Source: Actinomycetes bacterium
GTDB lineage: Bacteria > Auribacterota > JAJCYG01
Reading direction: 5' to 3'
DNA: 63,400 bases
Assembly: GCA_029263055.1 (NCBI GenBank)
Contig: JAJCYG010000070.1
Location: 1 to 63,400 of the forward strand
Shown: one piece after another, positions 25,444 to 33,180 of the stretch
Layout: each line of letters starts with the position of its first letter
Position numbering within the stretch: position 1 is the stretch's first letter
Translations under genes and position numbers: made by a program
The notes under the pieces: generated by a model
Databases searched by the model: none
Told to the model about the DNA's origin: nothing
The model's input: only the letters and a program-made list of their open reading frames with translations

Positions 25444-26736
25444 ATGAAAATACTTCTCGTAAATCCTATACGAGAGGGGCGTGGTCAGTCCGCGGTCCGT
25501 TTTATGAATTCAACACCGCTTGCTTTGCCCATTCTTAAGGCACTGACGCCTGATGATATCGAAGTTAAGATTGTTGATGAAAATATTGAATCTCTAAATT
25601 TTGATGAAACCTTTGATTTAGTGGGTGTCACTGTGATGTTGCATGTTTCGCAACGAGCGATTGAAATTGCGAGTGAATATCGTAAGCGGGGCACCCAAGT
25701 TGTTTTTGGTGGTTTTTTTCCAACGTTGTGGCCTGATAAAGCATTGCCTCATGTTGATGCCATTGTTTCAGGAGAAGCTGAGTATGTTTGGCGTGATGTG
25801 ATTGAAGATGCTAAAACCCGTTCGTTAAAGAAGATCTATCGTGCCTCTCAAATGGCAGATCTAAAAGATGTGCCATTTATTTCTAAAGATTTTTATACTG
25901 AGCAAGAGAGTTATCATGTTGAGACCACACGTGGTTGCCCTTATCACTGTGATTATTGTTCTGTCACCACTTTTTATGGGAACAAGTTTCGGCATCGAGA
26001 GGTTGATGATGTGGTGAAACAGGTGGCTGAGTGTAATGATCGTTTTATATTTTTTGTCGATGACAATATTACAGCCAATCCTAAATATGCAAAACAAGTG
26101 TTTAAAGAAATTGCTCCTCTGAATATTAGTTGGAGTGGTCAGTTTTCAATCAATTTTGCTAAAGATGGGGAGCTTTTAGATTTAGCTGCAGAGTCTGGGT
26201 GTAAGATGCTTTTTGCTGGATTGGAAACATTAAATTCAGATTGTTTAAATGAAGTGGGAAAAGAGTGGGCTGTTCCTTCAAAGTATCCTGAATTCATTCA
26301 GAGAGTTCATGATCGAAATATTGGCGTGTATGGGTCATTTATGTTTGGTTTTGAAAATGACACAAAAGATGTGTTCAAGCAAACCCTCGATTTTTGCGAA
26401 GAAAACCAAGTCGACCTAGCTCTTTTTGGGGCGATGTATCCTCTTGAAGGGTCTAACACCTATAAAAAACTGAAGGAAGAAGGGCGATTGTTCGAAGGTA
26501 ATTCTAAGAAGTTTAATGGTCAGTATTCGACTTATATTCCTAAAAATATGACACCTGAAGAATTAGATGAAGGTCTTCGTTGGCTTTGGAAACAATATTA
26601 TTCAAAGAAAAGTATTAAAAATCGATTAAGTAATTATCTTGGCAATGGAGATATTCTTAGTGAGGGCCGCACAAGTACATCGCAACTAATGATTGCGTTA
26701 AATATGGCTTTTAAAGCAGCTGTTGTTGATTTTTAA
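25444..26736 (+). CDS. B12-binding domain radical SAM protein
   Basis: A 430-residue protein of the cobalamin-dependent radical SAM class. Residues 1-130 form the B12-binding fold (MKILLVNPIREGRG, DLVGVTVMLHVSQ, VFGGFFPTLWPD, IVSGEAEYVW). The cluster CPYHCDYC follows ETTRG, then FFVDDNIT, GCKMLFAGLETLN and YGSFMFGFEND. The last 90 residues are helical. A strong ribosome site, AAAGGAG, precedes the ATG. It lies between the half-ferritins and a SPASM radical SAM gene with short gaps. Its substrate is unknown. Confidence 0.88.
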   Translation: MKILLVNPIREGRGQSAVRFMNSTPLALPILKALTPDDIEVKIVDENIESLNFDETFDLVGVTVMLHVSQRAIEIASEYRKRGTQVVFGGFFPTLWPDKALPHVDAIVSGEAEYVWRDVIEDAKTRSLKKIYRASQMADLKDVPFISKDFYTEQESYHVETTRGCPYHCDYCSVTTFYGNKFRHREVDDVVKQVAECNDRFIFFVDDNITANPKYAKQVFKEIAPLNISWSGQFSINFAKDGELLDLAAESGCKMLFAGLETLNSDCLNEVGKEWAVPSKYPEFIQRVHDRNIGVYGSFMFGFENDTKDVFKQTLDFCEENQVDLALFGAMYPLEGSNTYKKLKEEGRLFEGNSKKFNGQYSTYIPKNMTPEELDEGLRWLWKQYYSKKSIKNRLSNYLGNGDILSEGRTSTSQLMIALNMAFKAAVVDF

Positions 26737-26750
26737 GGAAGGTCTTTCCG

Positions 26751-27773
26751 GTGATTAGAAATAATTTTGATGTTAAGCCAGCTCTTGTTTTTTGGGAACT
26801 TACCCAAGCATGTGATTTGGTGTGTAAGCATTGTCGTGCCTCTGCAAAAAAGTATTGCGACCCGCAAGAATTATCTAAGCATGAAGGAGAGCGCCTTATT
26901 GATGAGATTGCTCTATGGGATGGTCCAATGCTTATTTTTACAGGTGGAGATCCACTAAAAAACCAGCATTTTTGGTATTGGCTTGATTATGCTCGTGTCA
27001 AAGGGGTCAAGGTTTCTGTGACACCCAGTCCGACTCCATTGGTGACTGAAGAGGCAGTAAGTCGGATGAAAAGCTTGGGTGTTAATCGTCTCGGCTTGAG
27101 TTTAGATGGGGCTTATCCAAAGACACATGATTTGTTTCGAGGGGTTTCTGGTTCTTTTGATCGTTTGCTTGATATTGTTGGTTATGCTCAGCAAGTAGAT
27201 CTCTCTCTTCAAATAAATACCACTTTGACTCGACATAACATTGATGAATTAGAAAATATGGCCATTCGAGTAAAACGTTTTAAAGCAAAAATGTGGTCAC
27301 TCTTTTTTTTAGTTCCAGTAGGACGAGGGGAGGGAATAGATCTTTTTACTCCACAAGAGCATGAAGAAATATTTGATCGCTTATATTGGATTAAAGAAAA
27401 ATATCAGCTTCCAATAAAAACAACTGAAGCACCTCATTTTCGACGCTATATGATGCAGAAAAAAAGAGGTGAGTTTGTGAGAGGGCGAGGAACGGGCGAT
27501 GGAAAAGGAATTGTATTTGTTTCTCGTTTGGGAGAAATCTATCCTAGTGGTTTTCTGCCACTAAAAACAGGGAATGTAAAAACAGATTCTTTAAGAGATG
27601 TTTATTCTAATGCTCCTCTTTTTTGTTCTTTAAGAGATCCTGACCATTTTAAAGGTAAGTGCGGTTGTTGTGAATTTAGGAAGCTTTGTGGTGGATCTCG
27701 TGCGCGTGCTTACGCGGCAACGGGTGATCCTTTAGAAAGTGATCCCCACTGTTTGTACGTCTCTGCGAGTTAG
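26751..27773 (+). CDS. Radical SAM/SPASM protein, AhbD-like (TIGR04053-type)
   Basis: A 340-residue protein with cluster C21, C25, C28 (CDLVCKHC), FTGGDPLKN, LGLSLDGAYPKTHD, QINTTLTRHN and KTTEAPHFRR. The C-terminal SPASM region has GKCGCCEFRKLCGGSRARAYA and DPHC. These motifs are shared by haem synthase AhbD and its close relatives; IYPSGFLPLKTGNV is more like the relative than AhbD proper. With ahbC 6 kb away under a matching operator, a role in tetrapyrrole side-chain decarboxylation is plausible but not proven. Confidence 0.82.
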   Translation: MIRNNFDVKPALVFWELTQACDLVCKHCRASAKKYCDPQELSKHEGERLIDEIALWDGPMLIFTGGDPLKNQHFWYWLDYARVKGVKVSVTPSPTPLVTEEAVSRMKSLGVNRLGLSLDGAYPKTHDLFRGVSGSFDRLLDIVGYAQQVDLSLQINTTLTRHNIDELENMAIRVKRFKAKMWSLFFLVPVGRGEGIDLFTPQEHEEIFDRLYWIKEKYQLPIKTTEAPHFRRYMMQKKRGEFVRGRGTGDGKGIVFVSRLGEIYPSGFLPLKTGNVKTDSLRDVYSNAPLFCSLRDPDHFKGKCGCCEFRKLCGGSRARAYAATGDPLESDPHCLYVSAS

Positions 27774-27792
27774 TTATAAAAATTCCTCATAA

Positions 27793-27814
27793 AATAAGAC
27801 AAAAAGATCTTTTT
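27793..27814. promoter_or_regulatory. Inverted-repeat operator site 7, upstream of nrdJ
   Basis: AATAAGAC, spacer AAAAAG, ATCTTTTT. The left arm is exact; the right arm deviates at its first base and in the outer positions, so this is the weakest of the seven sites. It lies 96 bases before the chosen nrdJ start. Confidence 0.5.
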
Positions 27815-27909
27815 TTATGTGGAAGCCTCTCTCTACATGTTGTAGCATGGAAGTATAAAGGTACATTATTTAGTTGTCTGAGCTCGATGTTAAAAGAAAA
27901 GGTGAGAAC

Positions 27910-30342
27910 ATGGAAACAATCAAAACTCAATCAAACCGACTCGTTTTTAATAAAAAATCCCGCCAAGAACCCATTATCACAGAAAATTGTAAAAAGGTTT
28001 TAATGGCGCGATATTTAAAAAAAGATAAGCAGGGAAAAGTTATTGAAACACCTAAAGAATTATTTGAACGAGTTGCTCAAGCAGTTGCTGCAGCTGAATT
28101 AGAAACGAGCAAACTTTCAGTAGATCAAATCAAAGAAGTTGAAGATCAGTTTTATTCTATTATGGCTAAAGGTTTGTTTATGCCGAATTCTCCAACGCTA
28201 ATGAATGCGGGTCGAGAAATGGGATTGCTGTCAGCTTGTTTTGTGTTGCCTGTGGAAGATTCAATTGATGGCATTTTTACCTCAATTAAAAATACAGCGT
28301 TAATTCAAAAAGCAGGAGGGGGGACAGGTTTTGATTTTTCCCAGCTTAGACCTTCGGGTGATTTGGTGTCAACAAGTGGCGGAACAACTTCAGGACCTCT
28401 CTCTTTTATTCAGGTTTTTTCTAAAGCAACAGATGCGATTCAGCAAGGAGCTTTCCGACGGGGAGCAAATATGGGGATCATGTCGATTACTCATCCCGAC
28501 GTGGTTGACTTTATTAACTTTAAAGAAGATTTAACTCGCATCAATAATTACAATATTTCAATTAGCATTCCAGATATTTATATGGAAGAAGTTAAGAAGA
28601 ATCCGAATAAAGAACACCTTGTTACAAATCCTCGAACAGGGGAGTCCTATCCTTTAGAAAAGAAAGATGCTAAAGGAAAATTTTGGACCTACGGTGAAGT
28701 CTTTGACTTGATTGTGACACGCGCTTGGAATACCGGTGAGCCAGGGCTTATTTTTATTGATCGCATTAATCGGGACAATCCAACCCCTCATATTGGCAAA
28801 ATGACAGCGACTAACCCTTGTGGGGAACAACCGTTGTTACCTTATGAAGCCTGTAATTTAGGTTCTATTAATTTAGGAAAGTTTGTCGAGACAGAGTCTG
28901 ATTCAAAACCCTTTTTTAATTGGACTGCGTATGCTGAAGTGATTCAAGTTGCCACTCGTTTTTTAGACAATGTGGTTGATGTGAATAATTATCCTATTCC
29001 TGAAATTGAAAAAATGTGTCGAGGGAATCGAAAAATTGGATTAGGTGTGATGGGATTTGCCGATGCGCTTTTTATGTTAGGTATTCCCTATAATTCAGAG
29101 AAAGGACTAGAGTTTGGAGAAGAAGTGATGTCTTTCTTGCAGAAAGAAAGTCATCTTGCATCAGAAAGATTAGCTGTAGAAAAAGGAGTTTTTCCTAATT
29201 GGGAGGGGTCTACTTGGCAAACTAAAGATAATCGAAAAATGCGTAATGCTTGTACAACAACGATTGCACCAACAGGAACGATCTCAATGATAGCCGATTG
29301 TTCAGGTGGAATCGAGCCACTCTTTTCTCTGGCCTTTTACCGTAATGTTCTTAATGGCCAACGTTTAGTTGAGGTGAACAAGCAGTTTAAGAAGTTGTCT
29401 CAAGAGAAAAGTTTTTACACTGAAAAACTAATCAATGATTTAGCTCAGCATGGAACGTTAGAAAAGTGCGAAGGTATTTCTGATGAAATAAAAAAAGTAT
29501 TTGTTTGTGCTCATGATATTGATCCTGAATGGCACATTAAAATGCAAGCTGCTTTTCAACGACATTGTGATTCTTCTATTTCTAAAACAACTAATTTCCC
29601 TCATTCAGCCAAAGTCGAAGATGTGCGTAAGATTTATGAAATGGCTTTTGACTATGAGTTAAAAGGAATCACTGTTTATCGAGATGGGTGTCGTAATAAT
29701 CAGCCAATGGCTCTTGATAACCAGAAAAAGAAAGAAGACGTGAAGGTAGAACTAGAAAAGCCTATTCGGCCTAAGACTTTACCTGAGATTATGTCGTGCT
29801 TGCGCATACGACAGCATACTCCTTTTGGCAATATGCATGTGAAGATTAGTGTTGAGCCTAGAACCGGATTAGAGCAAGAAGTCTTTGCCCAACTCGGTAA
29901 AGGAGGGGATGTGGCTAATAGTGATTTAGAGGCAATTTGCCGTATGATGTCTCTTTTTCTTCGTTCTGGTGGAGAAATTAAACAAATCATGAAACAGCTT
30001 AATGGTATTGGTTCGAGTATGTCGGTTCCTTCAAAAGATGGACGGGTGATGTCGCTTGCTGATGGTTTGGCAAAAGCAATTAGAAAGTATCTACGAGCGA
30101 AAGAACTCTTTGGTCTAAAACCACTCTTATTGGGGGATGTTGATTTCGAGAAACTAGACAAAACAGGGAGTCCCTTACTTGATTCTAAAAAATCTCCGGT
30201 CTCTTCTTCGAATGGGAATGGAAACGGTAATGGCAATGGCGCGACTCGTGGCTTTAAAGTTAAATGTCCCGAGTGTCAGAACAATCTTTCTTTTTCTGAA
30301 GGCTGTGTAAAGTGTAATGATTGTGGCTATAGTCAGTGTTGA
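27910..30342 (+). CDS. nrdJ: B12-dependent (class II) ribonucleotide reductase
   Basis: About 810 residues; makes deoxyribonucleotides using adenosylcobalamin and so works with or without oxygen. FMPNSPTLMNAG, LLSACFVLPVEDS, KAGGGTGFDFSQLRP, ATNPCGEQPLLPYEACNLGS and TIAPTGTISMIADCSGGIEP are class II signatures. Residues about 620-755 form the TSCPD-type region, then a GNGNGNGNG linker and a C-terminal zinc ribbon (CPECQ ... CVKCNDCGYSQC). The ATG is chosen for its AGGTGAG ribosome site; a TTG 36 bases earlier is open. No B12 riboswitch is seen in the leader. Confidence 0.93.
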   Translation: METIKTQSNRLVFNKKSRQEPIITENCKKVLMARYLKKDKQGKVIETPKELFERVAQAVAAAELETSKLSVDQIKEVEDQFYSIMAKGLFMPNSPTLMNAGREMGLLSACFVLPVEDSIDGIFTSIKNTALIQKAGGGTGFDFSQLRPSGDLVSTSGGTTSGPLSFIQVFSKATDAIQQGAFRRGANMGIMSITHPDVVDFINFKEDLTRINNYNISISIPDIYMEEVKKNPNKEHLVTNPRTGESYPLEKKDAKGKFWTYGEVFDLIVTRAWNTGEPGLIFIDRINRDNPTPHIGKMTATNPCGEQPLLPYEACNLGSINLGKFVETESDSKPFFNWTAYAEVIQVATRFLDNVVDVNNYPIPEIEKMCRGNRKIGLGVMGFADALFMLGIPYNSEKGLEFGEEVMSFLQKESHLASERLAVEKGVFPNWEGSTWQTKDNRKMRNACTTTIAPTGTISMIADCSGGIEPLFSLAFYRNVLNGQRLVEVNKQFKKLSQEKSFYTEKLINDLAQHGTLEKCEGISDEIKKVFVCAHDIDPEWHIKMQAAFQRHCDSSISKTTNFPHSAKVEDVRKIYEMAFDYELKGITVYRDGCRNNQPMALDNQKKKEDVKVELEKPIRPKTLPEIMSCLRIRQHTPFGNMHVKISVEPRTGLEQEVFAQLGKGGDVANSDLEAICRMMSLFLRSGGEIKQIMKQLNGIGSSMSVPSKDGRVMSLADGLAKAIRKYLRAKELFGLKPLLLGDVDFEKLDKTGSPLLDSKKSPVSSSNGNGNGNGNGATRGFKVKCPECQNNLSFSEGCVKCNDCGYSQC

Positions 30343-30344
30343 GG

Positions 30345-31076
30345 TTAATCTTTTTTAACTACGGCAATTAAAGACACGCCAAAGGGAAATTTGATCGTAT
30401 TGAGAAAGTGTTTTTCAAACGCATAAATCTCTTTAAAAGTTGTGTTGATGAGTGGATGGAGTGTGGGTAGAAACGACTCATCGTCATTTTTTTTTGGTTT
30501 TTTCTCTAGTAGTTTAAAAATAAGTGCGAGAGGAAAGAGAAACGAGTTAAAGTAGCTTAGTTTTTCAATTTTAAAGCCTGCATCTAATAAGAGCTTTTTA
30601 AAGTTAGTGTAGGTATAGCGCCGATAGTGGTGGGCAATGGTGTCCATGTGGCTCCACATAAATTGATACGCAGGAACCGTTAAAATAGAAAATCCTGTTT
30701 TAGGTTTTAGGGCGTTATAAATATCTTTTGTTCCAGCCAAATCATCTTCTAAGTGTTCCAGCATATCTAAAGCATAAATTTCATCAAAGCTATTGGCCTG
30801 AAAAGGGAGTTGGCCTCCATTGCCTTGGACTAAGTCAGTCAGTTTTCTTTGACGGCAGCATTTTAAGGCGTCATTAGAATAATCAAGGCTATGTACTTTG
30901 CCTGAATCAGAGAGATCTTCAGATAATCCTCCTGTGCCACATCCTAAATTTAAAATAGAAGGGAAGTTTGTTTGAGCTTGTTTTTCTCTTAAATGACTGA
31001 TGATTTGACGGCGAGCAGCATGCCACCAATAGTTGTCTTCTTTTTCAAAAGTAGTTTGATAAGCAGTGGTTTGCAT
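30345..31076 (-). CDS. Class I SAM-dependent methyltransferase
   Basis: A 243-residue methyltransferase with the SAM-binding LNLGCGTGGLSEDL loop, VHSLDYS, YALDMLEHLEDDL and SILTVPAYQFMWSHMD. The last part is frequent in methyltransferases of polysaccharide and lipid-linked sugar clusters. It is the third gene of a minus-strand operon with the GT2 enzyme and the aminotransferase, overlapping the former by one base. The substrate is unknown. Its end lies two bases from the convergent nrdJ. Confidence 0.85.
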   Translation of the reverse strand: MQTTAYQTTFEKEDNYWWHAARRQIISHLREKQAQTNFPSILNLGCGTGGLSEDLSDSGKVHSLDYSNDALKCCRQRKLTDLVQGNGGQLPFQANSFDEIYALDMLEHLEDDLAGTKDIYNALKPKTGFSILTVPAYQFMWSHMDTIAHHYRRYTYTNFKKLLLDAGFKIEKLSYFNSFLFPLALIFKLLEKKPKKNDDESFLPTLHPLINTTFKEIYAFEKHFLNTIKFPFGVSLIAVVKKD

Positions 31077-31846
31077 TAGGCCTGTTTTTTAAATTTGAGG
31101 ATGGCTTTGAGGTAATCGATTGAATCTTTAACCACTCGAACGCTTGATATTTTGTCATCTCGTCTTAAAAAGAGACAAGGGAGAAACTCGATTTTCCAGT
31201 TTGATTTGTGGGCACGTGCAACGATTTCTGTATCCCAAAACCATTGTTTGTCATGGATTTGATTGGTAATGTCTAAAACTTTTTGAGTATTAAAAAATTT
31301 GTAACCGGCCTCAGTGTCAGGATAATGGATCCCAAGAATTTTTGTTGAGAGCCAAATATAACCTTTGCTTAAAATAAAACGGGTTAAACAGAAAGGGGTC
31401 ATTTGAACTTTGTAAATACGTTCGGCAATCGCCATATCCGCCCCTTGTTTAATAGCGGAGAAAAAGTGAGGGATGTATTGGCTTCCAATTTCTAAGTCAA
31501 TATCAAGGTAGCCTGCAATGTCGTATTTGGCATGGGCCATTCCAATCATGACTGTGCCCCCTCGACCGATATTTTTTTCATTAAAGATTTTTCTAAGAGG
31601 AATATCTGGATTGTGCTCAATCACCTCATCAATGACCGCGCGGGTGTTGTTTTGGCTTCCATCATCAATGAGAATAATTTCATAAGGGACTTTTAAAAGC
31701 TCAATGATTTCAGAAATCTTTTGAACGCCATCCTTAACAATGTGTTCTTCTTCATTGTAACAAGGGAGCACAATAGAGAGCCCTGTGGTTAATTTTTTGG
31801 ACTCGACTTCAATTTGTATTGGGTTAATGGTTTCTGATTCAATCAT
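31076..31846 (-). CDS. GT2 glycosyltransferase, dolichyl/polyprenyl-phosphate sugar synthase type
   Basis: A 256-residue GT-A enzyme with SIVLPCYNEEEHIV, EIILIDDGSQNNTR, NIGRGGTVMIGMAHA and YLDIDLEIG. It resembles dolichol-phosphate glucose/mannose synthases that load a sugar from its nucleotide onto a polyprenyl carrier. Such carriers are donors for GT-C membrane transferases like those encoded just across the divergent gap. No C-terminal membrane anchor is evident. Confidence 0.87.
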   Translation of the reverse strand: MIESETINPIQIEVESKKLTTGLSIVLPCYNEEEHIVKDGVQKISEIIELLKVPYEIILIDDGSQNNTRAVIDEVIEHNPDIPLRKIFNEKNIGRGGTVMIGMAHAKYDIAGYLDIDLEIGSQYIPHFFSAIKQGADMAIAERIYKVQMTPFCLTRFILSKGYIWLSTKILGIHYPDTEAGYKFFNTQKVLDITNQIHDKQWFWDTEIVARAHKSNWKIEFLPCLFLRRDDKISSVRVVKDSIDYLKAILKFKKQA

Positions 31847-31849
31847 GAT

Positions 31850-33058
31850 TTACCTTTTATAATACAAAATAACCTTTCGAAATGCATCAATCACATCTTG
31901 TGCCTCTTGATCTGTTAAATGAGGTGAAAGAGGGAGTGAAATTGTTTGGTGTGAGACTTTCGCCGCATGGGGAAAATCTGCTGCCTGATAGTTAAACGTC
32001 TCTTTATAATATTGGTGTAAATGAAGCGAAATATAGTGAATCCCTGTCCCAATATTTTCTTTAAACAGTGCTTCCATGATTTGATCTCGAGAAACGGTTA
32101 AGCCATCAAGGTCGAGTCGGATGGCATAAAGGTGGCGCGCATGGCGCATGTTTTTGGGTGTTTCTGCTGGTAAGATGACTGGGAGATCGACAAATGCTTC
32201 ATTGTATCTCTTCCAAATAGATTCTCTTTTGTTTAAGTATTTTTCTAGACGAGGAAGTTGATGGATTCCCATCGCAGCTTGAATGTCCATCATGTTGTAT
32301 TTGTAGCCAGGGTAAATCACTTGGTAATGTTTGAAACCTTCATCGCTATAACGTTTCCATGCTCCTTTGTTGAGTCCATGTAAGCCGTACATCTGAATTT
32401 TTTCAGCCCATTCTGAGTTGTTAGTCGTGACCATTCCGCCTTCGCCAGTCACTAAATTTTTAGTCACATAAAAACTAAATGCGCCACAGTCTCCGAATTG
32501 TCCTACATGTTTGCCACCAATTGTTGCTTCAATGGCGTGAGCAGCATCTTCAATGACATGTAAATGATATTTGCGAGCCAGTGCCATAATCTGTTCCATG
32601 TCACAAGGAAATCCATTTAAGTGAACGGGAATAATTGCTTTGGTTTTTGGAGTGATTTTCTTTTCAATTTCTTTTGGATCTATATTTAAAGTGACGGGAT
32701 CAATATCAGCAAAAACAGGCTTGGCACCCGCATGCACAATCACGTTGGCAGTTGCAGCAAAGGTGAGTGGGGTGGTGATCACTTCGTCCCCAGGTTGAAC
32801 CCCAGCCGCTAACATAGAAAGATGAAGGGCGGCCGTACAAGAATTCAGGGCTAAAGCATGTTGGGTCCCTATATAATTTGAAAAATGATCTTCAAATAGA
32901 CTCACTTTAGGGCCAGTTGAGAGCCACCCTGATCGAAGGGTTCCAATCACTTCATCGATTTCAGCCTCTTCTAAGTGGGGCTGGCCAAAGATCAAGAATT
33001 GATCCCGAACAGGGGTTCCCCCTTCAAAAGCTGGTTTTTGGGTCTGAAGCTGAGTCAT
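31850..33058 (-). CDS. DegT/DnrJ/EryC1/StrS sugar aminotransferase
   Basis: A 402-residue PLP enzyme that aminates nucleotide-linked keto sugars. GTLRSGWLSTGPKV, HALALNSCTAALHL, VIEDAAHAIEA and FSFYVTKNLVTGEGGM (with the PLP lysine) are family motifs; YKYNMMDIQAAMGIHQL matches ArnB/PseC-like members. First gene of a minus-strand operon; it probably makes an amino sugar for a surface polysaccharide or lipid modification. The exact sugar is not determined. Confidence 0.9.
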   Translation of the reverse strand: MTQLQTQKPAFEGGTPVRDQFLIFGQPHLEEAEIDEVIGTLRSGWLSTGPKVSLFEDHFSNYIGTQHALALNSCTAALHLSMLAAGVQPGDEVITTPLTFAATANVIVHAGAKPVFADIDPVTLNIDPKEIEKKITPKTKAIIPVHLNGFPCDMEQIMALARKYHLHVIEDAAHAIEATIGGKHVGQFGDCGAFSFYVTKNLVTGEGGMVTTNNSEWAEKIQMYGLHGLNKGAWKRYSDEGFKHYQVIYPGYKYNMMDIQAAMGIHQLPRLEKYLNKRESIWKRYNEAFVDLPVILPAETPKNMRHARHLYAIRLDLDGLTVSRDQIMEALFKENIGTGIHYISLHLHQYYKETFNYQAADFPHAAKVSHQTISLPLSPHLTDQEAQDVIDAFRKVILYYKR

Positions 33059-33180
33059 TTTGAATCTCTTTTTAAACTTTTGGTTAATTCTGTAACCAAC
33101 GAGTCTAGACTTTATTGGGTCAAGAAGTCAAGGGTAAAGCCGGTACGATATTCCTGCTTTTTTTAACCTAATATTATGCT

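Noticed and set aside
27774..27909. Possible cobalamin riboswitch before nrdJ
   Set aside because: The gap is 136 bases, and no B12-box-like conserved segment was found.
29700..30236. 178-residue reverse-strand frame inside nrdJ
   Set aside because: It is a shadow of nrdJ; composition is not protein-like and no ribosome site precedes it.
30330..30370. Possible bidirectional terminator between nrdJ and the methyltransferase
   Set aside because: Only a five-base AT stem (GTTAA/TTAAC) is present, too weak to call.
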